DNA from: Codonopsis lanceolata
Lineage: Eukaryota; Streptophyta; Magnoliopsida; Asterales; Campanulaceae
Direction: 5' to 3'
Length of the DNA: 64,000 nucleotides
Assembly: GCA_013146195.2 (NCBI GenBank)
Contig: CM028383.1
Coordinates: forward strand, 17,755,642 to 17,819,641
Positions 35,546 to 47,806 of this stretch are shown here, one piece after another; the first letter of the stretch is position 1, and each line of letters opens with the position of its first letter. The position numbers and the translations under genes were made by a program. A model generated the notes under the pieces. The model was not told where the DNA came from. It worked only from the letters and a program-made list of their open reading frames with translations, and searched no databases.

Positions 35546-37499
35546 TGATCCGTAGCGCGCCTCGAGCTCATTAAGGGTATCGTAGTTTTTTCGTCCTCAA
35601 AAGTGACCTTTTTCGATTAAATAAAAACATAGTGCACTGTAACAATTACAAACTTCATAAAGTAGGCCGGCTAATCAAATTTTGGTTTGGACTTAAGTTG
35701 CGCCCAATGTTAGAACTTCGTTAGAAGGCCTAGTGGAGCTCAAAAGTTAACGTGAGTGGGCTTGCGACCGGTCACCCTTGGCCCATGGACCTACCGCGGG
35801 TTTGGGGCGTGACAATTTTGGTGGGGAACACCCCTGCCCCTCATAGTGCTTATCTTTTGTTGACACTACACAGCTTAATATCTTACCACGACAATGACAA
35901 TCGCTTCTGAAATGACATCCCCCACAACCCATGTACGACGTCACTTTAGACACCCTGGACAAAAACATTTTTGCATGATGACAACCATTTTATGGACTTT
36001 GAATTTTTTTTGTTGAATTATGTATGATTTACTTAAACCCGTTAGGCTTAAGTTTAGATAAACTATGCATAAAGTTAAAATTAAATTTTGCCTATATAAA
36101 CTTATCAGCCATGAGCAAACTTTAGTTAACTTTTTTTGCTTGAGAATTTGTTGCCATAATACTCAAAATCGTAATGAAGATGAACAAGACTAGGTTGCAT
36201 TAAAGATTGGATCAATGTTAACTATTGAGCAATCTGAATTAATATATGTTAGTTTATTTAATTGGTTACAAATAAAAGTAAAAAAATTTGTGGAGCATAT
36301 GATTTGGCTGGTTGTAATAATCTCAAGTCGAGAAGTCACAGTCACCACCCTTTAGTGCTTTCCAATTTTAGGACACAAAGGAGACACAAAGTTAGGATTT
36401 GGACATGAATGACATGCCTGCATTTGAAACCGTATATCATCCAACTATTGCATATATATATATATATATATATATATTAACATTCACAAGTCCCTCGCTC
36501 CGTATTCTCTTTATTCTTTAATAATTATCTTCTTTGATCAAACATGAATTAATTAAAGCCCTATGAGGTGGGGTCAACATTAAAGTATGAAGATAAAGTG
36601 TGGATACAATTCTAAAAAAATTAATTGCTTAAAAAGGAAATTAAGTAGGGGTAACAATTTGAATCGCAACACGAAATTATTATATAAGCTAGAGTTGTTA
36701 ACCTAATAAGCATGATAAGACATAGTTTTTAAATTTACTAGAGGTTGTTTCTTTCAAACTATTTTATAATTTTATCATATGAACATTTGCAACTTTTAAA
36801 CTACTTGGCTATTTCTATTAATAAATATTCAAAATATTAAAATTACATATTTTATAGTAATTTTTATTGGGCTTAACGGACTTAATGAGTCTGATTAAAT
36901 AAATTCGACAATTTTTGGTTGTCGTGTCGTGTTGTTATCGTGTTTAAATTTAAGAAATGATAAATTTATTGTGTTGTATTCGTTCTGTTATTATTTTGAA
37001 ACAGAAGAAAAACAAAGAAATAAAATTATTTAATTTATAAATGTGTAATGTATTTGGTCATTTATTCAAATACTTACTACGAAGTACTATAATAAGAAGT
37101 GTGTATATAGGTAATACTAATAGGTATGTATGTAGTATGTAGTATTTTTTTTGTTCCAAAATATATGATGTTTTATGAGAGTTTTTTTGTTTCAAAATAG
37201 ATGACATTTTGTAATTTTCAATAAACTTTTTTTTTTCAATCATACTCATATTTATTGACTATATAACTCGTGATGCGTCCAAGAAGATTTGGACTCCACT
37301 CAAAACGCCAATCAAAAGCACGGCTTTCAACGTGCTTCCAAATTCTCGGAGCTAACTTCGCAAGAAAAAGAAGAAAAGGTGAAGCGGGCGGGGCACTCAC
37401 TGCAAAACCCTCCGGCGTGTGAATTAGTACAATGAATTCACAATTTGACGAGTTTAGGCTAGGAAAATAGATTGCGCATACCTTTCTCCGAACTCACAA
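35546..37499. other. Intergenic; microsatellite and divergent flank of the tandem units
   Basis: Contains an (AT)n run near 36451-36478. From about 37300 there is weak similarity to the 5' flank of the 4.4-kb units (GGGCGGGGCA, CTTTCTCCGAA, TCAAGGTTTT), suggesting a diverged relative. No gene is recognised. Confidence 0.45.
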
Positions 37500-40400
37500 T
37501 TTTTATCAAGGTTTTGGGAGGCTATGCGTCATTATGATGCATAGCGCCCATTATCATGCGTAGCGCCCATGATTGACATTAGCTGCGGATGATTGGCATT
37601 AACGCCCATGATTGGGCTTTAACTACCCATTAATGAGCACCAACTTCCTCACGTAAGCCGACATGGCCTTGTAGTAGGAATTATTGCTCGAGGTGTAACC
37701 ACCCTCAAGTGTATACGGTTGGTTTGCGGGTGATATCACCCTCAAGCTGTTAAGTGACTTGCCCAATGACATCGAGCAATGTTGCCCGCTTCGCTATTGC
37801 TCGCATAATTGAGCTCGGCTTTTATCTCGGCCAAAAGCGAATTTAACGATTGCTCGCATGACATATACGCTTTCGATTGCTCGTAAGGTATATCACGGCC
37901 CGACACGTGGCTCTGGCACGGCTTGGGCCTAATTGGGATGAGCGGCTCGGTAGCCCCAACTCCTTGTCTTATCGGTATTCATGCTCATGGCGAGGAGGAT
38001 CCCAAAATCTCAAAATGACTTCCCCAAATTTTTGAAAACCCAAAATTTATCTTGGCGGCGATTCACCAAACTTCCTAAGTAAGCGTTTCCTAAAAAAGCA
38101 GCGCCCGGTAGTCAACGTCGATTGTCGGCCGCCCGATTTTTAAAAGCGAGGTTCAATTTTCGGGCCCATTAAATGCGGCCTCGTTCACCGTGCCTCGTGT
38201 TCACGAGCCTAATGATTCGGCTTTCAAGCGGCGGCTACCTTTTGTATAAAAGGCGAGGATTCAATCCTTTGAACACTGCGCTCTCTGCAACTCACACAAC
38301 CATTCAAGCCAATATACGAAACAAGGTAGAACTTTACGCAAATCTTCGTCCAAGACCACTTTCGGGCGCTTTTACGCGCCGACAACAAAATCAAGATCCT
38401 CGTTCAATTCTCCAGGTATTTCACTGCCCCTTTCTCATCATCTTCTTGCATTGCGCTCTTTTTTTCTCAATTTCTGATCTAGGGTTGAACCTGCGTAACC
38501 CCTTTTCTGTTTTTTATCCTCTATCTGCCCAAGGCTCAATTGTCTTCGCCTCTTCGTGAATTAGTGACCCAGACCCAAGGAATCGAAACCATGTTCGGTA
38601 CCCGTTTGATCTTGCAACCACTATGTTACAACCCATTTTATTCGCCACACTTTACAGTCAATTTTTAACTTTGTAATTCTCGATTCCTTTTCTGTAGGAT
38701 GTCTAGCGAAGGTGCAGTTTACGAAATTGAAGGACAATGCTACGACCATGGAACTCAAGTAGAAGAGCCTCCGTCCTCATCTTCTTACGAAGGAAGCGAG
38801 CGAGGATGTAGCCCCATTGATCACGCGCCGACGAAAACCCTCACAAGCGAGCAGGCAACAGACCGATAACGATCAAGCGAGCAGTATCCCTCAGCCAATC
38901 GAGCAATTACCCAGATCAAGCCGAACTCCATTCACTCCTGCCCCCTCCTTTTCCTCCCCTTTAATCAAATGGGAAGATCTAAATTCCGAGGACGAGGTTA
39001 GTACCTGGTTTTACTCGCTAGGTATAGACCCCAAACTGTACCGTGTTCGAGCTTTTGACTTAGACCTAGAAAAGGAAGGGCACAACTTTCAAGGAGATAG
39101 AATGGTATTTTACTTTGATTTTTTCCAAGTCGGGCTCCGACTTCCTCTTGACCCATTCATCGTTGAATTGATGAATGCTTCTAATACCACCCTCCACGTG
39201 ACCTAACCCTTTGTTAGATTCTTGGTATCCTTCACCGTAGCCTGCAGGTCACTCGGGTTCGAGCCCGATATGACTTTATTTCGAAAATTCTTTCTCCTCT
39301 CCCTTGACAAGAAAACTGGCCGCATTAATAGCCGCTCAAACCATGGTTTCTTCAAGCTTCTCACTGACAGCCCCAACAAAGTCGACAGCTGGGACGGGAA
39401 AGCCTTGCTCGTCGAATCGAGCATTGGATGGCCCTTCGCGCCCTATATCAGTGATTACGGGCTTCGAACATGACAAATCGCCTACAGTGGGGAACCCAAA
39501 ATAGTCAAGGCGTTCCGAAAACTGTTAGGCGCAGAGGGGCAAGTTGGGCAGGATTTTGTGCTGGATTGGCGGGTTCTAACTTCGGATCTCGGTCTTTTGC
39601 GAGCTGCTGGGATTTCTTATCTCCCTGTTGAAGGCATGGAGCCCCGGGTTACAATCGACCAAGAAACCCCTCACCCATACTGGGGTTCTTGCCATGGAAA
39701 TAGGTTTCCCAGTGAATGCGAGGATTGTGCTCGCACCGGCACCCTTTGTAGACCTGATTTTTCACTTTCTGGTTATTTCCGAACTATTTACTTCATTGCC
39801 TTTTCCTTTGCCTTTTCCTTTGATAATTCAAACTGCTCGCACTTTCCTTGATGCTAATATTCGTTGAAATTGGTGCAGAAATGAGGCAATTAACAGATGT
39901 CTCCAAATTTATGCAAGCTGCCAAAAAGAGCTCGAGCAAACGAGCCAAACACCTGTCTACTCAACCATTGCTCTCCCCATTGTCGACTACGAGCTCGAGC
40001 TCAAGTCGTGGTACAAAACGCTCACAACCCGAACAGTCTACATCCAACTTCATCCCTGCGCCCCCAGTACGAGAATCAGTAAGCGTACCTCCCCCTATCA
40101 TCAACGTCGAGCAATCGAGGCAGGAAGAAGCGAGGCGGACAAAGCTGCAATTGAAGAGTACTCCCCACTTCCTTCACGGCAACAAGAAGGCTTTGCTATG
40201 CCAGATGATCAACCCAGGCTGCGCGGCCCTTATCAAGGCTTCGCTAATGTGTCGGACCTCGGCGGCATCGGCATCGCTGTTCACAAACGAGGAGGATTCC
40301 CGTCTACCACTGGACTTGGCCTGATGAAACGCCTCCACCACAGCGGCATCCAGAAAAAATACACGGACCAGGCGAGCTCTGTCTTAATCGGTGAAATGGG

Positions 40401-41899
40401 GCTCTGTCTTACCGAGGTAAAAATAATTCTTACTTTTCACTTTCCTTTCTTCTTTCTCCTCGCTTTTAATCCATAATTTCTCGACAGATCGCAAACAAAT
40501 CTGTTTTGATGTATGAGCGACTAATCACCAACTTGAACAAGACCCAACACCACGACAGCGAAAAGAAAACTTTGGCCTCAGAAGAGCGCTACGGAGGAAA
40601 AAATCAATTGCATCGAGGCGATCTCAAAACCGGCGAGGAATCCACCACCAAGGTATGAGCTTTCCAAAGTCGAGGAGGCGGACCTTGGAAGCCCAACTAA
40701 ACTTGTCCAAAAAATCAGAAGAGGCTGCTCTCAACAATATAGCGAGTGCGGCGTGAGCGAGAGCTTGTCAAAATGATGCGGAGGCGCCAGCGCCAGCGTC
40801 ACAAAGCTCGAGCAAGCGGTATCGAGAGGTCGGTTCTATGACGACGGATGAGCAAAAGCGGCCAGTGCTCGAGGACTACAAAAGGTCATCCGACTTTACC
40901 AACTGCGTGGAGGGTGAAGCCTACCCATTTTTCGTACAGGGGATGAACCATGTTTTGAGGCAGCTCGCCTGTAGTGGGCTAGATATTAGCCCCGAGCAAC
41001 TCGCCGAATGGGGAGCTAACCCCCTTTTTTGCTTATCTGCCCGGGCCGGCCATTCCCAAGTGCCCTTTAATGAAGATGAATTGGAAGGGTTGGCTGAAGC
41101 CGATGCTGCCAAAGGCCTGTCTCCATGGATTCCCCCTCCTGTCGTCGATACTACAGTCACCGACCTCATGACAGAGATTTGGCGGTCTCAAGCTCCTTCG
41201 ACTACAACTGATGGCCCCGATGACCAAGCTGACGAGGAAGTTACAATTAGAACACTACAAACAGAGGAACCCACTTGCTTCAGCGCGGGGACAACAACTT
41301 GCGCTGCTATTTGAATTCTCAGGCCTGCGCGCCTTTCTGGCCTTCGTGCCATGTCTCAAAACAATTTTACTTCTTGTCTGTAATATTTTAACTTCTTTTA
41401 CTCGACCATCTGCACTATTAACTTTAGCCAAATCAATGGCCTTTTACTCGCTCTTACAGCGATCAACGTTTAACCAAGTTTTACTCGCTATAAAGCGATC
41501 ATCTTTTGGCTAAGCTTTTACTCGAATGCCCCTCACGAGCATAGAGCCCTCTATGCTCGTAATAAAGGACTCGATCATCCTTAACTCGCCTTAAAAAAGC
41601 GATCAACCTTTAATCAAACTCGAATGCCCTTCCCTTATGAGCATAGAGCCCTCTATGCTCGTAGCAAAGGGTTGTTCGATCAACTGAAAACATCCCTCCA
41701 AATTTTCCCGAACATCAAGACCTTTATGTTCGATAAAAAACTTGAAAGGATTTAACTTGAAACTCACTTTTCAAACACAACGTTGGAAAGACAACTGAGT
41801 TTCATCATCACTATTTATCACAAAAAGGAAAAAATCATCAAAGAATTACATATTGTAAACCAATTACCAATAGTATTTCTTCAAATGATCCGCGTGCCA
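37500..41899 (+). mobile_element. Tandem 4.4-kb unit 1 (gypsy-type plant transposon gene)
   Basis: First of two head-to-tail units; the period is about 4400-4430 bases judged from matched landmarks (TATA box 38243 versus 42646). Order: a 5' region with repeated ATTGCTCG words, TGTATAAAAGG TATA box, spliced leader, coding exons, then a 3' region with GAGCATAGAG hairpins at 41537-41558 and 41639-41660. It may be an LTR-internal-LTR array, but clean LTR ends with primer sites could not be located. Confidence 0.7.
38700..41314 (+). pseudogene. Gypsy-type transposon protein, unit 1, frameshifted
   Basis: Same gene as in unit 2. Recognisable parts are a Ser/Pro-rich N-terminus, a core with FQVGLRLPLDPFIVELMN and MTLFRKFFLLSLDKK, LTDVSKFMQAAKK after an intron (39772-39878), a segment ending GEMGLCLTE at a donor near 40420, a helix-rich part, and a C-terminal block (EAYPFFVQGMNHVLRQL, DISPEQLAEWGANP) that is better preserved here than in unit 2. 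The core resembles the family annotated as 'putative gypsy type transposon' (PF04195), of unknown biochemical function. Short insertions and deletions break the frame near 38800, 39190, 39240 and 39470. Confidence 0.7.
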
Positions 41900-44800
41900 T
41901 GGATGCTTCTCCGAATTTTTACCAGGTTTTTATACGTGCCGGAGGCATAACTGCCCATTATGATGCATAACTGCCCATTATCATGCATAACTGCCCATGA
42001 TTGACATTAACTGCAGATGATTGGCATTAACCGCCCATGATTGGCTTTAACTACCCATTAATGAGCACCAACTTCTGCGTAGCCCGACATGGCCTATAGT
42101 AGGAATTATTGCTCGGGTGTAACCACCCTCAGCGTATTTGGTTTGCGGGTGATATCACCCTCAAGCTATGCGGTTTGCCCAATGACATCGAGCAATGTTG
42201 CCGCTCTTCGCTATTGCTCGCATAATTGAGCTCGGCTTTTATCTCGGCCAAAGCGAATTTAACGATTGCTCGCATGACATGTACGCTTTCGATTGCTCGT
42301 AAGGTATATACGGCCCGACACGTGGCTCACGGCTTGGGCCTAATTAGGGCGGCGGCTCGGTAGCCCCAACTCCTTGTCTTATCGGTATTCATGCTCATGG
42401 CGAGGTATCCCAAAATCTCAAAATGACTTCCCCAATTTTTGAAAACCCAAAATTTATATTGGCGGCGATTCACCAAACTTCTAAGTAGCGTTTCCTAAAA
42501 AGCAGCGCCCGGCCGTCAACGTCGATTGTCGGCCGCCCGATTTTTAAAAGCGAGTTCAATTTTCGGGCCCATTAAATGCGGCCTCGTTCACCGTGCCTCG
42601 TGTTACGAGCCCTAATGATTCAGCTTTCAAACGACGGCTACCTTTTGTATAAAAGGCAGGATTCAATCCTTTGAACACTTTACGCTCTCCTGCAACTCAC
42701 ACAACCATTCAAGCCAATATACGAAACAAGGTAGAACTTTCTGCAAATCTTCGTCCAAGACCACTTTCCAGACTGCTTTTTTACCGCGCTTCGACAACAA
42801 AATCAAGATCCTCGTTCAATTCTCCAGGTATTTCACTGCCCCTTTCTCATCATCTTCTTGCATTGCGCTCTTTTTTCTCAATTTCTGATCTAGGGTTTAA
42901 CCTGCGTAACCCCTTTTCTGCTTTTTATCCTCTATCTGCCCAAGGCTCAATTGTCTTCGCCTCTTCGTGAATTAGTGACCCAGACCCAAGGAATCGAGAA
43001 ACCATGTTCAGTACCCCGTTTACTGATCTTGCAACCACTATGTTACAACCCATTTTATTCGCCACACTTTACCCAGTCAATTTTTAACCTGTAATTCTCG
43101 ATTCCTTTTCCTGTAGGATGTCTAGCGAAGGTACCGTTTCTGAAATTGAAGGACAATGCTACGACCATGGAACTCAAGTAGAAGAGCCTCCGTCCTCATC
43201 TTCTTCTGAAGGAAGCGAACAGGATGTAGCCCCATTGATCACGCGCCGACGAAAACCCTCACAAGCGAGCAGGCAACAGACCGATAACGATCAAGCGAGC
43301 AGTATCCCTCGGCCAATCGAGCAATTACCCAGATCAAGCCGAACTCCATTCACTCCTGCCCCCTCCTTTTCCTCCCCTTTAATCAAATGGGAAGATCTAA
43401 ATTCCGAGGACGAGGTTAGTACCTGGTTTTACTCGCTAGGTATAGACCCCAAACTGTACCGTGTTCGAGCTTTTGACTTAGACCTAGAAAAGGAAGGGCA
43501 CAACTTTCAAGGAGATAGAATGGTATTTTACTTTGATTTTTTCCAAGTCGGGCTCCGACTTCCTCTTGACCCATTCATCGTTGAATTGATGAATGCTTCT
43601 AATACTCCCACGTGACTGACCACCTAACCAGTTAGATTCTTGGTATCCTTCACCGTACTGCACTGGGTCACTCGGGTTCGAGCCGATATGACTTTATTTC
43701 GAAAATTCTTTCTCCTCTCCCTTGACAAGAAAACCGGCCGCATTAATAGCCGCTCAAACCATGGTTTCTTCAAGCTTCTCACTGACAGCCCCAACAAAGT
43801 CGACAGCTGGGACGGGAAAGCCTTGCTCGTCGAATCGAGCATTGGATGGCCCTTCGCGCCCTATATCAGTGATTACGGGCTTCCCGAACATGACAAATAC
43901 GCCTACCGAGCTGGGGAACCCAAAATAGTCAAGGCGTTCCGAAAACTGTTAGGCGCAAGAGAGGGGCAAGTTGGGCAGGATTTTGTGCTGGATTGGCGGG
44001 TTCTAACTTCGGATCTCGGTCTTTTGCGAGCTGCTGGGATTTCTTATCTCCCTGTTGAAGGCATGGAGCCCCGGGTTACAATCGACCAAGAAACCCCTCA
44101 CCCATACTGGGGTTCTTGCCATGGAAATAGGTTTCCCAGTGAATGCGAGGATTGTGCTCGCACCGGCACCCTTTGTAGACCTGATTTTTCACTTTCTGGT
44201 TATTTCCGAACTATTTACTTCATTGCCTTTTCCTTTGCCTTTTCCTTTGATAATTCAAACTGCTCGCACTTTCCTTGATGCTAATATTCGTTGAAATTGG
44301 TGCAGAAATGAGGCAATTAACAGATGTCTCCAAATTTATGCAAGCTGCCAAAAAGAGCTCGAGCAAACGAGCCAAACACCTGTCTACTCAACCGGCTATT
44401 GCTCTCCCCACTGTCCCGGCTACGAGCTCAAGTCGTGGTACAAAACGCTCACAACCCGAACAGTCTACATCCAACTTCATCCCTGCGCCCCCAGTACGAG
44501 AATCAGTAAGTGTACCTCCCCCTATCATCAACGTCGAGCAATCGAGGCAGGAAGAGCGGGCCGAGGCGGACAAAGCTGCGATTGAAGAGAGTACTCCCCA
44601 CTTCCTTCACAGCAACAAGAAGGCTTTGCTATGCCAGATGATCAACCAGGCTGCGGCCCTTATCAAGGAGCTTCGCTAATGTGTCGAACCTCGGCGGCAT
44701 CGGCGTTCTAAGCGAGGAGGATTCCGTCTACCCGGACTTGGCACGATGAAAGCGCCTCCACCACGGCGGCATCGAGAAAAAATACGGACGAGGCGAGCTC

Positions 44801-46329
44801 TGTCTTAATCGGTGAAATGGGGCTCTGTCTTACCGAGGTAAAAATAATTCTTACTTTTCACTTTCCTTTCTTCTTTCTCCTCGCTTTTAATCCATAATTT
44901 CTCGACAGATCGCAAACAAATCTGTTTTGATGTATGAGCGACTAATCACCAACTTGAACAAGACCAACACCCTGACAACCGAAAAGAAAACTTTGGCCTC
45001 AGGAAGAGCAGCTACGGAGGAAAAAATCAATTGCATCGGTGATCTCAAAACCCGAGAATCCACCAAGGTAGAGCTTTCCAAAGTCGAGGCCCGACCTTGG
45101 AAGCCCAACTAAACTTGTCCAAAAATCGAAAGAGGCTGCTCTCAACAATATAGCCAGGAGTGCGTGTGAGGCGAGGCTTGTCAAAATGATCCGGAGGCGC
45201 CAGCCCTTGTCACAAAGCTCGAGCAAGCGGTATCGAGCTTTAGTCGGTTCTATGGAAAAATCAAACGACGGATGAGCATTCTCGATCCAAGCGTGCCAGA
45301 TTATCGGGACTACTGAGGTCATCAGAGCTTTACCAGCTGCGTGGAGGGTGAAGCCTACCCATTTTCGTCTGGGGGATGAACCATGTTTTGAGGCGGCTCG
45401 CTGTAGTGGGCTAGATATTAGCCACAGAGCAACTTCGCCCGAATGGGGAGCTAACCCCTTGCTTATCCCAAGTGCCCTTAATGAAGATGAATTGGAAGGG
45501 TTGGTGATCTTTGCCAAAGGCTTTGTCTCCATGGATTCCCCCTCATCGTCGATACTACGTCACCGACCTCATGACGAGATTTGGCGGTCTCAAGCTCGAC
45601 TACAAGCGATGGCCCGATGGCGACGAGGGAACACCACTCGAGGGAACCCTTCTTTGCTTCAGCGGGACAACACGCGCTATGGCCTTGACTTCCCTCGGGT
45701 TGCCGGGATGCCATGTCTCAAAACCAATTTTACATGCTCGCATGGTTTGTGCGTAATAGGATTTTAACTTCTTTTACTCGACCATCGCACTATTAACTTT
45801 AGCCAAATCAATGGCCTTTTACTCGCTCTCTGGCGATCAGCGTTTAACCAATGGTTTTACTCGCTATAAGCGATCATCTTTTAGCGTAAGCTTGAGTTAT
45901 GCATCGACCAAGATAAATAGCCCTCGGCGAGCATAGAGCCTCCTCATGCTCGTAATAAGACTTCGATCATGTGCCTTAACCCATTTGCGCCTTAAAAGCG
46001 ATCACCTTTAATTCAAACTTCGAATGCCCTGCGTCCATTATGAGCATAGAGCCCTCATGACCATTAGCAGGTTGTTCGATCAATAGAACTTTGAAAAATC
46101 CCTCCAAATTTTGAACATCTCACTAAGCGAGACCTTTATGTTCGATAAAAAACTCGTTCCGAGCGGAAAAGGATTTAACTTGAAACTCACTTTTCAAACA
46201 CAACGTTGGAAAGACAAGCGGCTTTCATCATCACTATTATCACAAAAGGAAAAAATGGGCGGGGCATCAAAGAATTACATATTGTAAACCAATTACCAAT
46301 AGTATTTAGGCTTCAAATGATGCGTGCCA
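41900..46329 (+). mobile_element. Tandem 4.4-kb unit 2
   Basis: Direct repeat of unit 1. Long stretches are identical (for example about 43410-43600 against 38995-39185), interrupted by short, messy differences of one to ten bases. TATA box at 42646; leader intron 42828-43116 (CAG|GTATTT to CTGTAG|G) ending two bases before the ATG. Confidence 0.75.
43118..45767 (+). pseudogene. Gypsy-type transposon protein, unit 2, frameshifted
   Basis: The ATG at 43118 directly follows the leader-intron acceptor. Residues 1-90 are Ser/Pro-rich. The core runs to FIVELMNASN, then a scrambled stretch at about 43603-43670 changes frame, and MTLFRKFF resumes to RTGTLCRPDFSLS. Splicing 44198|44306 joins in frame to EMRQLTDVSKFMQAAKK. 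A low-complexity Pro/Ser part follows, then a segment to GLCLTE (donor near 44837) and a probable coiled coil from MYERLITNLNKTN. The C-terminal block is badly frame-broken here. It resembles PF04195-type proteins; no polymerase or integrase is present, so the unit is non-autonomous. Confidence 0.7.
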
Positions 46330-46780
46330 TGGATGCTACCTCTCAGGAATTTTGACAAGGTTTTATACGTCTTGGGAGAGCATAGCGCCATTATCATGCA
46401 TAGCGCCCATTATCATGCATAAGCGCCCATGATTGGCGTTAGCGCCCGTGATTGGCGTTAGCGCCCATGATTGGCATTAGCGCCCATGGCGGCATTAATT
46501 CCTCTATATAAGCGACATGGCTTATAGCGGGAATTATTGCTCGAGTGTAACCACCCTCAGCGTATCTGATTTGCGGGTGTGATCACCCTCACTTGTTCGG
46601 TGACATTGAGCAATGTTGTCGCTCTTCGCTATTGCTCGCATAATTAAGCTCGGCTTTTATCTCGGCAAAAGCAAAGCAATTTTACGATTGCTCGCATGAC
46701 ATATGCGCTCGATTGCTCGGAAGGTATACACGGCCGGACACGTGGCTCTGGCTTGGGCCTAAGTGGGGCTGGCGGCTCAA
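46330..46780 (+). mobile_element. Tandem unit 3, 5' fragment only
   Basis: Repeats the CATAGCGCCCAT words, GTGTAACCACCCTCA and the ATTGCTCG region, then stops at GGCGGCTC near 46777, where units 1 and 2 continue with GGTAGCCCCAAC. It abuts the CACTA-type sequence. Confidence 0.8.
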
Positions 46781-47806
46781 TTTCAATTTAAGTTAACGTT
46801 ACATTACGTTACGTTAAGTTAAGTTGTAATTTGAATGTTTTATTTTTTGTAATTATATTGATGCTAATCATTTTAATTATTGATATTATATTATTAAATT
46901 AACATTTCAAATATTATTTTAATTTAATTTCATATATTTTTGATATTTTATATTAATTAGAATTCAATTTAATTTTGCATTGTCGATTGACGGAAATTTA
47001 CGTGAAATTAAAATAATTATTTTTAAAATCCTTTAGCGACGGAAATTTCCGTCATTGAAATTAAATGTATTATTTTTTAAAAATTAAAATTATTATTTTT
47101 AAAAATACTTTAGTGACGGAAATTTCGTCGTAGAAATTCAATTTTAATTAAATTTTAAACGCCTTTAGCGACGAATTTTCCGTCATTTGAAATTCAATTT
47201 TAATTAAATTTTAAACACCTTTAGCGGCAATTTTTTAAATTTGAAATTCAATTTTAATTAAATTTTAAAGCCTTTAGCTAATTGGTACACTGAAATTCAA
47301 TTTTAATTAATTTTTAAAAGCCTTTAGCGACGGAATTTTCCGTCGCTGAAATTCAATTTTGATTAAATTTTAAACACCTTTAGCGACGGAATTTTCCGTC
47401 GCTGAAATTCAATTTTAATTAATTTTTAAAAGCCTTTAGCGACGGAAATTTCCGTCGCTGAAATTCAATTTCAATTAATTTTTAAAATCCTTTAGCGACA
47501 GAATTTTGACCTTTAGCGACGGAAAATTCCGTCGCTGAATATTTCAGAAATTAATTTCGGTTTATTTTCAGCGACGGAAAATTCCGTCGCTAAAAATTTG
47601 CTACTACGAATTTTCCGCCGATAAATTAATCGATGTTCAATTCGTAAGCTAAAGATTAATTCCATCGCTGATTCCGTCGCTAAAGGTGGCCGACGGAAAA
47701 TTCCGTCGGCGATGGTCAATTCGTCGTGATGCAAAAATTAAGCTAATCGGCGAAAAAAATTCCGTCGCTAAGAATTCCGTCGCTGAAGGCACTGTTTCTA
47801 GTAGTG
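46781..47806. mobile_element. CACTA-type transposon terminus with palindromic subterminal array
   Basis: The right end reads CTGTTTCTAGTAGTG, the inverse of the CACTACTAGAAA terminus of En/Spm (CACTA) elements. Inside it, from about 47030, a unit of about 60 bases is repeated roughly ten times, containing the palindrome GCGACGGAAATTCCGTCGC in several variants and spacer AATTCAATTTTAATTAA. Such subterminal motifs bind CACTA transposase. No left CACTA end was found, so this is probably one end of a larger or truncated element. Short frames here have no coding support. Confidence 0.7.

Noticed and set aside
41899..42830. Middle segment of the tandem array as a clean LTR
   Set aside because: No TG..CA borders with a tRNA-type primer site could be placed, and the left copy diverges before 37500, so LTR calls were withheld.
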